A stretch of DNA of 64,000 nt, from assembly GCF_036013975.1 (NCBI RefSeq), contig NZ_CP107904.1:6853001-6917000 (forward strand). Reading direction: 5' to 3'. Source of the DNA: Kitasatospora sp. NBC_00458. Its GTDB lineage: Bacteria > Actinomycetota > Actinomycetes > Streptomycetales > Streptomycetaceae. Of the stretch, positions 40,586 through 48,895 are shown in pieces. The position numbers and the translations under genes were made by a program. Positions within the stretch are counted from its first letter, which is position 1. The number at the start of each line of letters is the position of its first letter. The notes below the pieces were generated by a model. That model ran no database searches, was not told the DNA's origin, and saw nothing but the letters and a program-made list of their open reading frames with translations.

Positions 40586-43357
40586 TTGGTTGACCGGGAA
40601 GTAGAGCTGGAGCTGCTGGAGTCGGCCTTTGGCGACTGTCTGGCGGAGAAGTCCGGGGTGGTCGTTGTCGAAGCCGCCTCCGGGTGCGGCAAGAGTGAAA
40701 TGCTAGAGGCTTTCGTCGAGCAACTTCCGAGAGCCGAAGTGATTGTCCTGAGGGCTAACTCCGCCTCAATGGAGAGTGCCAACCAGCTCGGTGTGGTGCG
40801 CCAGCTGCTGGGCGGCGGACGGGTCCCCGAAGAATTCGTGAACCGGTTCCAGGAGCTTTTGCGGAGGGCTGATCGGGCCGAGGCCATGCAGGAGTTCTCC
40901 GCAATGTTGCAGAAGCTCTCCACGGTCGCGCCGGTCGTGATCGCGGTCGATGACCAGCAGTACGCGGACTGCGATTCCCTGCACTTCCTGCTCCATGCGG
41001 CCCGCCGGTGCCGTGCCGCCCGGCTGATGATGGTCTTCACCGCATCGCTGGCCGGCACCATCCGCGACCCGCTGTTCAGCACCGAGCTGCTGCGCCAGCC
41101 CAACCTGCGGCGCATCCAGCTCAGGGGCCTCAGCCGGCGGGGGGTCGAGAGCATCCTGGAGCGCGACGCGGGCATCCCCGCCGACAGCCGGATCGTGGAC
41201 GCCTTCCACGCCGCCACCGGCGGGAACCCGCTGCTGGTGCGGGCGCTGATGGAGGACTACCACGCGCTGTCCGACCGCGAGCGGTCGGACTCCGAGAACC
41301 CCCAGGCCGCTGCGGGGGGCGCCTTCGGCCGGGCTGTCCTGGCGTGCCTGTACCGGGACGGTGCCGCGGCCCTCGCGGTCGCGCAGGGCCTGGCCGTCCT
41401 GGGCGGTGTGGACAGCGGCGGCATCCTCGCCCGGCTGCTCGGCATCACCCCGACGGCGGTCGAGCAGGGACTGTGGGCCCTGAAGGCCGCCGGGATCGTC
41501 GACGGCCACTCGTACCGGCACCCGATGGCCAGGACCGCCGTGCTGGAGAGCCTGGACCAGCAGGCCCGGGTGGAACTGCACCTCCGGGCCGCGGCGCTCC
41601 TCTACTCGGAGAGCGCGACCACCACGGTCGTGGCCACCCACCTGAGGTTCGCCGACCAGGTCCGCTACCCCTGGGGCATCGCCGTTCTGCGGGATGCGGC
41701 GGAGCAGGCGCTCGCCGACGACCACGTCAAGTGCGCGTCGTCCTACCTGGAACTCGCGCATGCGATGTGCGAGGACGGTCAGCAGCGGATCAAGATCAAG
41801 CTGAGGCTGGCCGACGTCATGCGCCGGGTCAACCTCTCCGACGCGGAGCTGCACCTCAGGGAGCTGCTGTGTGCGCTGACTTCGGACCGCCTGTCGGTCT
41901 CGGAGCTCGCACCGCTGGCGAGGCTGCTCTACGCGCACGGCTGGATCGACGATGCGCGGGAGGTGCTCGACACGCTGGAGCGGCTGACGACGGCGGAGGT
42001 CCGCGCCGAGGCCGAGGTCCAGTTCATCAGGCCGTGGCTGTCCGCGACCCCCGCCCCCGTCCGGTCGGTGCCCGCCGCGCAGCCGCCGGTGCGGTCCAAG
42101 ACGGTGCCGATGCAGCCGAAGGCGTCCACCGGTCGGCTGTCGAGGTTCGGACCGCCCGTCAGCCGACCGTCGGGGCGCCGTCGGCCGGACAGCGCCCTCC
42201 AGCTGGAGGAACTCCTCGACAGCTCGCCGTTGACCGATTCGACTCTCGACCCGATCGTGAGTTCACTTCGGGCCCTGCTCCATCGGGGCAGGATCGACAT
42301 GGCCGGAAGGTGGTGCGACCGGTTCCTCAAGGAATCGTCCGCCAGAAATGCGCCGGGATGGGAGGCCGTTTTCTCGTGTATCCGCGCGGAGATCTCTCTC
42401 CACCGGGGTGAACTGGCCGGTGCGGAGGAATTCGCGAAGAGGTCGCTGCGTCATATTCCGCAGAAGTACGGAACCTCTTTTTCAGGGGCGCCCATCGGAA
42501 TTCTCGCGATGGCGTACACGAACATGGGGAAGTGCGACGAGGCGGCTCGTCAGCTCGACCGGCCGCTGACCGACGCCCTGTTCAGGAGCGTCCACTGGCT
42601 GGGGTACCGCAGGGCGCAGGGCCGGTACTTCCTCGCCACCAACCGCTTCGATGTCGCACTGGGCGAGTTCCTCGCCGTGGGCCGGCTGGCGGAGCGCTGG
42701 GGCGTCGACGACCCGGCCGCGACACCCTGGCGGGCGGACGCCGCCGAGGCGCTGGTCGCCCTGGGGGACCGGGAGCGTGCAGAGGGCCTCATCGCGGAGC
42801 ATCTCGCGAGGACGCCGCACAACGCGTGGCGCAGCCGCGGGGTCGCGTTGCGGATCAGGGCCTCGCTGGCCGCGGTCGAGAACCGGTCGGCGCTCCTCAC
42901 CCAGGCGATCGACGAACTCCAGCTCTCGGGCGACAAGTTGGAGCTGGCCAGAGTCCTGTTCGATCTGGGTACCGTCCATCACTCCAGGGGCGAGTCGGGT
43001 CGGGCCGGCATGTTGTTGCGCCAGGCCAATCACATCGCCCAGGAGTGTGGAGCCAGGCCGCTGTCCGAGGAGGCCGGAGCCGCCGGGGGTACCAGGCCCG
43101 GTGCGGGCGAATCCCGGTTCGAGGAGAGCGCGGAGAACTCGGCCTCCGACAGCACGCTCAGTGAGTCGGAGCGGCGTGTCGCATGGTTGGCGGTGCGGGG
43201 GCATACCAACCGTGAGATCTCGTCGAAGCTCTGCATCACGGTGAGCACGGTCGAACAGCACCTCACCCGGGTCTACCGCAAGCTCGACATCACAGGGCGT
43301 CAGGAACTGCCGACCGGCATCCAGGTGCACGGTCTCCACTTCGCCGCAGTGCAGTGA
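40586..43357 (+). CDS. LAL-family (large ATP-binding LuxR) transcriptional regulator, likely pathway-specific activator
   Basis: A 923-residue protein. TTG at 40586 is chosen because GGGGGAG (40571-40577) lies 8 nt upstream. An in-frame TTG at 40580 would be only 2 nt from it. The N-terminus is an AAA/NTPase domain with Walker A ASGCGKS (Lys36; the usual first Gly is Ala) and a Walker-B-like VVIAVDD. A long helical, TPR-like middle follows, and the C-terminus is a LuxR helix-turn-helix (ERRVAWLAVRGHTNREIS, then STVEQHLTRVYRKL). LAL proteins commonly activate macrolide and polyene PKS genes. The divergent position next to PKS C supports this role. It is followed 4 nt after the stop by a very strong hairpin, so it is probably monocistronic. 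Confidence 0.93.
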   Translation: MVDREVELELLESAFGDCLAEKSGVVVVEAASGCGKSEMLEAFVEQLPRAEVIVLRANSASMESANQLGVVRQLLGGGRVPEEFVNRFQELLRRADRAEAMQEFSAMLQKLSTVAPVVIAVDDQQYADCDSLHFLLHAARRCRAARLMMVFTASLAGTIRDPLFSTELLRQPNLRRIQLRGLSRRGVESILERDAGIPADSRIVDAFHAATGGNPLLVRALMEDYHALSDRERSDSENPQAAAGGAFGRAVLACLYRDGAAALAVAQGLAVLGGVDSGGILARLLGITPTAVEQGLWALKAAGIVDGHSYRHPMARTAVLESLDQQARVELHLRAAALLYSESATTTVVATHLRFADQVRYPWGIAVLRDAAEQALADDHVKCASSYLELAHAMCEDGQQRIKIKLRLADVMRRVNLSDAELHLRELLCALTSDRLSVSELAPLARLLYAHGWIDDAREVLDTLERLTTAEVRAEAEVQFIRPWLSATPAPVRSVPAAQPPVRSKTVPMQPKASTGRLSRFGPPVSRPSGRRRPDSALQLEELLDSSPLTDSTLDPIVSSLRALLHRGRIDMAGRWCDRFLKESSARNAPGWEAVFSCIRAEISLHRGELAGAEEFAKRSLRHIPQKYGTSFSGAPIGILAMAYTNMGKCDEAARQLDRPLTDALFRSVHWLGYRRAQGRYFLATNRFDVALGEFLAVGRLAERWGVDDPAATPWRADAAEALVALGDRERAEGLIAEHLARTPHNAWRSRGVALRIRASLAAVENRSALLTQAIDELQLSGDKLELARVLFDLGTVHHSRGESGRAGMLLRQANHIAQECGARPLSEEAGAAGGTRPGAGESRFEESAENSASDSTLSESERRVAWLAVRGHTNREISSKLCITVSTVEQHLTRVYRKLDITGRQELPTGIQVHGLHFAAVQ

Positions 43358-43361
43358 CGGG

Positions 43362-43409
43362 AGGCGCCGCGACCGGCGGCCGGGGATCCGGCCGCCGGTC
43401 GCGGCGCCT
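43362..43409 (+). terminator. Very long hairpin terminator of the LAL gene
   Basis: A perfect 22-bp inverted repeat (43362-43383 and 43388-43409) with a 4-nt GGAT loop, beginning 4 nt after the stop codon. Among the strongest hairpins seen in the window. Confidence 0.85.
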
Positions 43410-43437
43410 GGGACGCGTGTCCGGGTTCGCGGAGCCG

Positions 43438-43489
43438 GAACGGCGGGGAGGGCGGGACCGGTACCCGCGTCCCGCCCTCCCCGCCGTTC
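43438..43489 (-). terminator. Long hairpin terminator of the cold-shock-domain gene
   Basis: A perfect 21-bp inverted repeat (43438-43458 and 43469-43489) with a 10-nt loop, about 34 nt beyond the stop of the converging cold-shock gene. With 43362-43409 it forms a back-to-back terminator pair that insulates the PKS cluster. Confidence 0.8.
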
Positions 43490-43522
43490 GACCCACCCGG
43501 AGCGGTGGGGCTCAGCCTGCGC

Positions 43523-43945
43523 TCAGGACTCGATCCAGCCGTGGGCGCGGGAGAGCTCGATCGCACAGGCGCGCACCTGCACCAGCTGGGCACCGGTCAG
43601 GGTCGGAACCGTGCGGAGCAGGGCTTCGGTCAGCTCCTGCTGGAACTCGGCGGCCGACAGCACGTCGCACAGGCCGTCCTCGGAGTCGAGCCCCGCCCGC
43701 ACCGTCTTGGCGCTCGCCGGGGCCGCCGTGGTCTGCCCGCCTTCGATGAGGCGGACGTCGGACGCCTTCCGCCCGCGGTCACCCATCTCCGACTCGAAGG
43801 AGACCCGGATGCCCGGCTGGATCACGTGCTTCTCGCTGAGGAGGTCGTTCGCGTGCATGAAGATGTCCTCGCCGCCGTCATCGGGGGCGATGAATCCGTA
43901 GCCGCGCACCTCGTCGAATCGCAGAACTTTCCCTGTTGCCAACAT
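43523..43945 (-). CDS. Cold-shock-domain protein with C-terminal extension
   Basis: 140 residues. The first about 68 form a cold-shock OB fold with RNP1-like GYGFIAPDD (about 15-23) and RNP2-like DIFMH (about 27-31), which bind single-stranded RNA or DNA. The remaining about 70 residues (acidic linker, then AEFQQELTEALLRTVPTLTGAQLVQVRACAIEL) are absent from classical CspA-type proteins of about 67 residues and look helical. Their function is unknown to me. The gene is transcribed from a recognisable promoter at 44007-44035 and has its own terminator, so it is a stand-alone unit. An RNA-chaperone or regulatory role is inferred from the family, and a link to the PKS is only positional. Confidence 0.9.
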   Translation of the reverse strand: MLATGKVLRFDEVRGYGFIAPDDGGEDIFMHANDLLSEKHVIQPGIRVSFESEMGDRGRKASDVRLIEGGQTTAAPASAKTVRAGLDSEDGLCDVLSAAEFQQELTEALLRTVPTLTGAQLVQVRACAIELSRAHGWIES

Positions 43946-43959
43946 CTGACCACAAACCT

Positions 43960-43993
43960 CGCAACCTCATGAAACGCAACCAATGACGCAACC
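43960..43993 (-). repeat. Triple GGTTGCG in the cold-shock gene leader
   Basis: The heptamer GGTTGCG on the minus strand (CGCAACC on plus) occurs at 43960-43966, 43975-43981 and 43987-43993. It lies between the predicted transcription start and the start codon, in the untranslated leader. Confidence 0.6.
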
Positions 43994-44006
43994 AGCGCCG
44001 AAGGAA

Positions 44007-44035
44007 GATTAACAGCGGCCTGTATGCCGTGTAAA
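44007..44035 (-). promoter_or_regulatory. Sigma-70-type promoter of the cold-shock-domain gene
   Basis: On the minus strand, TTTACA (44035-44030) and TTAATC (44012-44007) are separated by exactly 17 bp. This places the transcript start near 44000 and gives a leader of about 55 nt. One of the few classical promoters visible in the window. Confidence 0.55.
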
Positions 44036-44364
44036 GATCTCCGTGGACGCCTGACGGAACTCCGCGGAATTCGCGGGCCGGGCAGCGGAATGTCGGGGAG
44101 CCTCGAATGTCGGGCCGTCGTGATCCCGGTATCCCGGGCCAGGGCGGGATACCCGGCGTCGCGGCCCCGGCGGGACTTGGCAAACACGCCTTAGCACGCT
44201 CGCCCGTCCGGGTGGATCGGACGGCGGTTCCCCGGCCGGGTGCCGACGGACGCGCCCGCGGCGGTGTGCTGACGACGCGGTGCCGGTCGGCCGGTCGGTG
44301 GGCCCGGCCGGCCGTCGGCCCGTGCGGACGGCGAGGTGTCGATCGGCGCTGTCCGGTGGCACCG

Positions 44365-45024
44365 CTAGTCCGGGGCCGTGACCAGCCGGACGGCCAGGGC
44401 TCCGAACACGGCGCCGCTGAAGACGTTCAGCCCCCGGGCCACCCGGCGGCTCCGCCGGAGCAGTGCCGCCAGCCTGCCGGCCAGTACGCCCACCGAGGCG
44501 TCGACGGCCAGTCCGACGGCCACCAGCGTCACGCCGAGGACCAGGAACTGCCCGGTCACGTGCCCCAGTCCGGGGTTCACGAACTGTGGCAGGAACGCGA
44601 TGTTGAACATGATCACCTTGGGGTTGAGCAGGTTCGTGACGGCGCCCTTCCAGAAGGCGCGCAGCCGGCCGGACGCGGCACCGTCGGCCTCGCCCCCGCC
44701 GTCACCGGTGCCGTCGGTGCCGTCGGCGCCGAGCGGCGAGCGGTCGCGGAACGCCTGGACGGCGAGGAGGACGAGGTAGGCCGCGCCCGCCCAGCGCAAC
44801 ACGTGGTACAGCACGGGGAGGTGGGCGAACACCGACGAGAGGCCGAGCATGGCGGCCACCGCGTGCACCGTCGCCCCGAACGCCACTCCCAGGGCGGCCA
44901 TCACCCCCGTCGCCGGCCCGCCGCGGCCGCCCATGGCCACCACGAACATCATGTCGGGGCCCGGGGTGACGCACAGGGCCAGAGCGGCGGCCACGAAGGC
45001 CAGGTACAGCGGTAGGTCCAGCAT
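44365..45024 (-). CDS. LysE/RhtB-family amino-acid or metabolite exporter
   Basis: A 219-residue, very hydrophobic protein with about six membrane segments and the family signature TPGPDM near residue 20. LysE-type proteins export amino acids or similar small molecules using the proton gradient. ATG at 45024 is preferred because GAAGGAGG lies 9 nt upstream. An in-frame GTG at 45054 would put that ribosome-binding site inside the gene. A Gly/Asp/Ala-rich cytoplasmic loop (about residues 97-115) is low complexity and probably variable. It is a single-gene unit and its substrate cannot be predicted. The 254-bp stretch upstream (45025-45278) contains no supported gene. Confidence 0.88.
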   Translation of the reverse strand: MLDLPLYLAFVAAALALCVTPGPDMMFVVAMGGRGGPATGVMAALGVAFGATVHAVAAMLGLSSVFAHLPVLYHVLRWAGAAYLVLLAVQAFRDRSPLGADGTDGTGDGGGEADGAASGRLRAFWKGAVTNLLNPKVIMFNIAFLPQFVNPGLGHVTGQFLVLGVTLVAVGLAVDASVGVLAGRLAALLRRSRRVARGLNVFSGAVFGALAVRLVTAPD

Positions 45025-45278
45025 GACCAGCATCCTCCTTCTCCCGTGCTCCACGGGGTGGGACCGGGTTGCGTGCCAGTCTGACCATCAGATCGTGTGC
45101 GTGACAACGGCCTTCTGATCGTCGGACCGGGGGACGACTGCTTTCGGCCGTGGTTCCAGGCCGTGGTTCGAGGTCGTGGTTCGTGACCGGGATGCGTGAC
45201 CGGGATGCGCGACCGGGCCCGCGTGGCCGGGGCCCGTCCGCCGGCCGCACCGGCGACCGGCGGACGGGCCCCCTCCCG

Positions 45279-45824
45279 TCAGGCGGGCTGGTAGGTCAGG
45301 TCCAGCACGCCGGTGGAGAAGGTGACCGAGCGGGTGAGCTTGAGCGGCACCCGGGCGGAGCCCTCGGGGAAGAGCCGCAGCCCGGTGCCCAGCACCACCG
45401 GGTGGACGAGCAGCCGGAGTTCGTCGACCAGCCCCGCCTCCAGCAGGGTGCGGGTGAGGCCGATGCTGCCGGTCAGGTTGATGTTCCCGCCGGGCTGCTG
45501 ACGGAGCTCCTTGAGCGCCGTGACGACGTCGCCCTCGATGACGCTGGAGTTGTTCCACTCCACACCGGTCAGGGTGGTGGAGGCGACCAGCTTGCGGATG
45601 CCGTTGATGGCGTCGGCCAGTTCGCCGCTCTGGTGCGGCCAGGCGGCGGCGAACGCCTCGTAGGTCTTCCGCCCCAGCAGCAGGGTGTCGGCCGCGGCGT
45701 TCATCTCGCCGACGGCGGCGCCCATCTCGTCGTTCATGTAGGGGAAGTGCCAGGTTTCCGGCGCTTCCACGACTCCGTCCAGCGAGATGAACAGGCCGGC
45801 CACGATCCTGCGTTGTGCGGTCAT
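45279..45824 (-). CDS. Dihydrofolate-reductase-like (RibD C-terminal domain) protein
   Basis: 181 residues, the normal size for stand-alone RibD_C/DHFR-fold proteins. The N-terminus RRIVAGLFISLDGVVEAP and the pieces LLLGRKTYEAFA and GSIGLTRTLLEAGLVDEL fit this family. Members bind NADPH, and most single-domain members have no assigned substrate. The start ATG at 45824 has AGGAGG 6 nt upstream. It is the last gene of a probable three-gene minus-strand run (NmrA-like, hydrolase, this gene). It ends about 250 bp before the LysE gene. Confidence 0.88.
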   Translation of the reverse strand: MTAQRRIVAGLFISLDGVVEAPETWHFPYMNDEMGAAVGEMNAAADTLLLGRKTYEAFAAAWPHQSGELADAINGIRKLVASTTLTGVEWNNSSVIEGDVVTALKELRQQPGGNINLTGSIGLTRTLLEAGLVDELRLLVHPVVLGTGLRLFPEGSARVPLKLTRSVTFSTGVLDLTYQPA

Positions 45825-45889
45825 ACGATTCCTCCTGGGTGGTGGTGGGTGGTGTTCGGGATCCCGCCGGGCCTCGTCGTGCGAGGGCC

Positions 45890-46753
45890 TCAGCGGAGCT
45901 CGTGGCGCTTCGCCCAGCCGGTGAGGGCGGCGGCGATCGCGAGGGGCTGGTCCTCCGGCGTGTGGTGTCCGGCGACGGCGTCGCTGTGCTCGATCTCCAG
46001 GGCGGCGATGTTCTCCGCGCACCAGTCGACGATCTCCGGGCCCATCATGGCGCCGGGGCCGGGCGCGAAGGTGAGCAGCAGTTTGGGCACGTCGGTGCTG
46101 GTCGCCAGCCACCGGTCGTACGCGCGGATCCTGGCCACGACGTCGGCGGGCTCCTCGCCGAGCGGCATCGACCGCGGCCACTGGAGCAGCGGGCGGCGGC
46201 TCTCCCGGGTGGGGTAGGGGCGGCGGTAGACGTCGAGGTCCTCGGGGGAGAGGGGGGTGGCGACCGAGCCGGGAAGGGCCTGCTCGATGAAGAGGTTGTC
46301 GTCGAGGACCATGGCCTCGCCCACCTGCGGCGTCCGGATCGCCCGGAACAGGTGGCGGCCGCCCTCGGGGAACTCCTCCCAGGCCATCGGCTTGACGATG
46401 GTCTCGGTGAACGCGATGCCGCGCACCCGTCCGGGGTGCCGGGCGGCCCAGTCGAAGGCGAGGGCGCCGCCCCAGTCGTGTCCGACCAGCACCACCTCCT
46501 CCAGTCCGAGTGCGTCGAACCAGGCGTCCAGGTAGCGGGCGTGGTCGGCGAAGGTGTAGGCGAGGTCGGGCTTGCCGGACTCGCCCATGCCGATCAGGTC
46601 GGGGGCCAGCAGCCGGCCCGGCGCGCCGACGGCCGGGAGGACGTCCCGCCAGAGGTGGGAGGAGGTGGGGTTGCCGTGCAGGAAGACCGTGGGCGCACCT
46701 GCGCCGAGCTCCCGGTGGTACATGGTGGAGTCGAGTACGGGCTGAACGGGCAA
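45890..46753 (-). CDS. Alpha/beta hydrolase, haloalkane-dehalogenase-like
   Basis: 287 residues. HGNPTSSHLWR near residue 25 supplies the oxyanion and halide-stabilising Asn, and GHDWGG (about residue 93) has the Asp nucleophile typical of haloalkane dehalogenases rather than a Ser esterase. The C-terminal catalytic His is probably in AGHHTPED. Overall length fits the dehalogenase family. The start is taken as TTG at 46753 because the preceding AAAGG is suitably spaced and the N-terminal PVLDST stretch is family-like. ATG at 46723 is the alternative. The natural substrate is uncertain, since many annotated members hydrolyse other compounds. Its neighbours suggest control by the nearby TetR protein. 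Confidence 0.85.
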   Translation of the reverse strand: MPVQPVLDSTMYHRELGAGAPTVFLHGNPTSSHLWRDVLPAVGAPGRLLAPDLIGMGESGKPDLAYTFADHARYLDAWFDALGLEEVVLVGHDWGGALAFDWAARHPGRVRGIAFTETIVKPMAWEEFPEGGRHLFRAIRTPQVGEAMVLDDNLFIEQALPGSVATPLSPEDLDVYRRPYPTRESRRPLLQWPRSMPLGEEPADVVARIRAYDRWLATSTDVPKLLLTFAPGPGAMMGPEIVDWCAENIAALEIEHSDAVAGHHTPEDQPLAIAAALTGWAKRHELR

Positions 46754-46921
46754 GGGGTGCCTTTTCTTTCGGACGACCGGGGTCCCGGCCGTCGAGGCGT
46801 TCGGGCGTGTGCGCGGGTGTGTGTGCGGACGTCGGCGTGTCGGGCTGATCCGGGATCAGGGATCCGGGGCCGGGGGGGGCGGTTCCGTCCGGAGCGGCCC
46901 CCCGGCCCGCCGGCGCGGGGC

Positions 46922-47737
46922 TCAGCGGAAGGCGGGGGCGGTACGGGCGGCCCAGTCCGCGAAGGTGCGCGGTGCCCGGCCGAGGACGCGCTCGACGTCG
47001 GGGCTCACGGCCTGCTCGGCGGGCAGCGGCTCGCCGAGGATGGCGAGGGTGCCCTCCACCACCGGCTCGGGCATGAACGCCAGCATCTGCGCGCGGGCCT
47101 CGGCGCGGGTCTGCTCGACGAACCGCACCGCCTCGCCCACCGCCCCGCCGATCGCCCCGGCCCGCTCGCGCGGGGTGACCGGGGCCGGTCCGGTGAGTTC
47201 GTACGTCCGGCCCGCGTGGCCGTCCCCGCGCAGGACGGCGGCCGCGACCTCGGCGACGTCGGCCGGGTCGACGGTGGGCAGTCCGACGTCGCCGAACGGC
47301 GCGGCGGCGGTCCGGTCGGCCCGGATCGACTCGGCCCAGGCGTAGGCGTTCGAGTCGAGGCCGCCGGAGCGCAGCACCGTCCAGTCGAGACCCGAGCGGC
47401 GGACGGCCTCCTCGAAGGCCACGGGGTGGCGGTAGACCTCCGGCCGGGTGCCGGCGCCCTGGGAGGAGAGGAGGACGACGCGTCGCACCCCGGCGGCCCG
47501 GGCCTCGTCGAGGATCTCCTCGGGGGCCTCGCCGGCGACGAGCAGGAACAGGGCGTCGGCTCCGTGGAGGGCGGTGCGCAGGCTCGCCGGATCGGCCAGG
47601 TCGGCCTGCAGGTGCCGGACGCCGTCGGGCAGTCCGCCCGGTCGCCGGGAGACGCCGGTCACCTCCTCACCGGCCGCGGTGAGGATCCGGACGAGCTCCT
47701 GGCCGACGTTGCCCGTCGCACCCGTGATGACGATCAT
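46922..47737 (-). CDS. NAD(P)-binding NmrA-like / atypical short-chain dehydrogenase
   Basis: 271 residues with an N-terminal Rossmann motif (VITGATGNVGQELV) and an overall layout like NmrA/QOR2-type atypical SDRs (LLSSQG, then GLDWTVLRSGGL). The YxxxK catalytic pair is not evident, so it may be a redox sensor or a quinone-reductase-like enzyme. It is divergent from the TetR gene across only 80 bp that contain two related palindromes. Autoregulated co-control of both directions is therefore likely. The hydrolase and the RibD-like gene follow on the same strand. Confidence 0.88.
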   Translation of the reverse strand: MIVITGATGNVGQELVRILTAAGEEVTGVSRRPGGLPDGVRHLQADLADPASLRTALHGADALFLLVAGEAPEEILDEARAAGVRRVVLLSSQGAGTRPEVYRHPVAFEEAVRRSGLDWTVLRSGGLDSNAYAWAESIRADRTAAAPFGDVGLPTVDPADVAEVAAAVLRGDGHAGRTYELTGPAPVTPRERAGAIGGAVGEAVRFVEQTRAEARAQMLAFMPEPVVEGTLAILGEPLPAEQAVSPDVERVLGRAPRTFADWAARTAPAFR

Positions 47738-47756
47738 GAGAACCCCCGTGAGTGAG

Positions 47757-47772
47757 TTAGTTGGCTGACTTA
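47757..47772. promoter_or_regulatory. Operator-like palindrome 1 (TetR/NmrA intergenic)
   Basis: TTAGTTGGCTGACTTA, an imperfect palindrome related in sequence to the site at 47810-47825. It lies just upstream of the NmrA-like start. Probable binding site of the adjacent TetR protein. Confidence 0.5.
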
Positions 47773-47804
47773 GAAGGACCCTAGCCGACGCCGCGTCAGG
47801 CGTC

Positions 47805-47825
47805 TACACTTAGTCAGGTGACTGA
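47805..47825 (+). promoter_or_regulatory. -10 element and operator palindrome 2 overlapping the tetR start
   Basis: TACACT (47805-47810) lies 7 nt before the GTG start, which fits a leaderless transcript. TTAGTCAGGTGACTGA (47810-47825) is a palindrome with 6 of 7 arm pairs matching that spans the start codon. A bound repressor would block initiation, the usual TetR autoregulation. Confidence 0.5.
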
Positions 47826-48399
47826 CTCAAAGAACTCCCGGCGAGCGCCGGGCAAGCGGGAACGGCTGGCGGCCGCGGCGGCCCGGGTGCTGCACGAGAA
47901 GGGGGTCGAACAGACCACCCTCGCCGACATCGCCCGCGCGGCGGACGTCCCGGTCGGCAACGTCTACTACTACTTCAAGACCAAGAACGAGCTGGTCGAG
48001 GCCGCGATCGACGCGCACGCGCAGGGCCTGCGGACCCTGACCGACGCGCTCGACGAACTCCCCACCCCGCAGGACCGGCTGAAGGCGCTGCTGAACGGCT
48101 GGATCGAGCAGCGCGAACTCACGGCCCGGTACGGCTGCCCCACCGGCAGCCTGGCCTCGGAGCTCGACAAGCGGGCCGACGGCCTCGACGGGGCCGTCGC
48201 CGAGGTCATGCGGCGCCTCGTCGACTGGGCGGCGCGGCAGTTCGGGGCGATGGGACGGGAGGATGACGCCCGCGAGCTCGCGGTCGCCCTGGTCGCCTCC
48301 TATCAGGGGATCTCGCTGCTCACCAACACCTTCCGCGAGCCCGAGCTGATGGCCGTCGAGGGGCGTCGCCTGGAGCGGTGGATCGACTCGCTCGCCTGA
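47818..48399 (+). CDS. TetR/AcrR-family transcriptional regulator
   Basis: 193 residues. The N-terminal helix-turn-helix (TTLADIARAADVPVGNVYYYFKTK, about residues 35-58) is classical TetR. The C-terminal ligand domain contains a Cys in YGCPTGSLASEL, a position that could sense electrophiles or redox state, as in some relatives. The GTG start at 47818 has no ribosome-binding site but a -10-like TACACT close by, so translation is probably leaderless. It is divergent from the NmrA-hydrolase-RibD run and probably represses it. It does not resemble ArpA-type butyrolactone receptors closely enough to call it one. Confidence 0.92.
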   Translation: MTDSKNSRRAPGKRERLAAAAARVLHEKGVEQTTLADIARAADVPVGNVYYYFKTKNELVEAAIDAHAQGLRTLTDALDELPTPQDRLKALLNGWIEQRELTARYGCPTGSLASELDKRADGLDGAVAEVMRRLVDWAARQFGAMGREDDARELAVALVASYQGISLLTNTFREPELMAVEGRRLERWIDSLA

Positions 48400-48895
48400 T
48401 GCGGTGCCGGTGCCGGTGCGGGCGCCGGTGCGGGCGCCGGCGCCCCGCCGAACCCGGCCGCTGCCGACCGGAGTTCATCGGCCGGGCTGCGGAGGTCCGG
48501 GCTGCGGAAGTCCGGGGGGTCGGGCGTCCGGGGCGCGGGCGTCCGGGGGTCGGGGGTGGGGGAGTCGAACGCGTGCATGGTGGGGTGCACTCCTGCGGGC
48601 TGGTGTTTCTGACAACGGAAAAGCTACGTTGCTTTCCACTTCGCAGCAAAGCGATTGCCGCGTCAAATCACCATAACTGCAGGTGGAAGCCGAATTTTCG
48701 TTGCGGCGATCTCGAATAAAACGCAACGATGGCAGCTCATATCGTTGCAATGAAATGGGAGTGAACGCTATGCCCGGGGCCTGCCGGGAGGGCTCGGGCC
48801 CCGTCCGGAGGCCGGAAAGCCCGCACCACCTGCCCGGGTTGTGCGGGGCAGGTGGTGCGGGTGGGGGTGGGAAATGGCGGGTGGGTGGTGGCGGG
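48400..48895. other. Convergent intergenic region with a low-GC patch
   Basis: From 48400 to 48600 the DNA is GC-rich with short tandem repeats of GTCCGGG and GGTGCCGGTGC type. From about 48600 to 48770 it turns AT-rich, with several CGTTGC/GCAACG motifs and a perfect 8-bp inverted repeat GCAACGAT/ATCGTTGC (48723-48748). A 12-codon frame, ATG at 48729 to TGA, is present but lacks a clear ribosome-binding site. No gene is called. Confidence 0.6.
48820..48861 (-). terminator. Hairpin terminator of the MMPL/AfsA operon
   Basis: A perfect 16-bp inverted repeat (48820-48835 and 48846-48861) with a 10-nt loop, 35 nt beyond the stop of the last gene of the minus-strand operon. Confidence 0.8.

Larger units (their letters stand above)
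43946..44364. other. Intergenic region upstream of the cold-shock gene and downstream of the LysE gene
   Basis: Apart from the promoter and leader repeats near its left end, nothing gene-like is supported from about 44040 to 44364. The DNA there is GC-rich, without a clear simple terminator for the LysE-type gene. Confidence 0.6.

Noticed and set aside
47818..48399. Gamma-butyrolactone receptor (ArpA type) for the nearby AfsA operon
   Set aside because: The sequence fits a general TetR/AcrR repressor, is divergent from the NmrA gene rather than the AfsA operon, and has its own matching palindromes there.
48729..48764. Twelve-codon peptide gene (MAAHIVAMKWE)
   Set aside because: No ribosome-binding site and no supporting context. 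Noted only as part of the AT-rich island.
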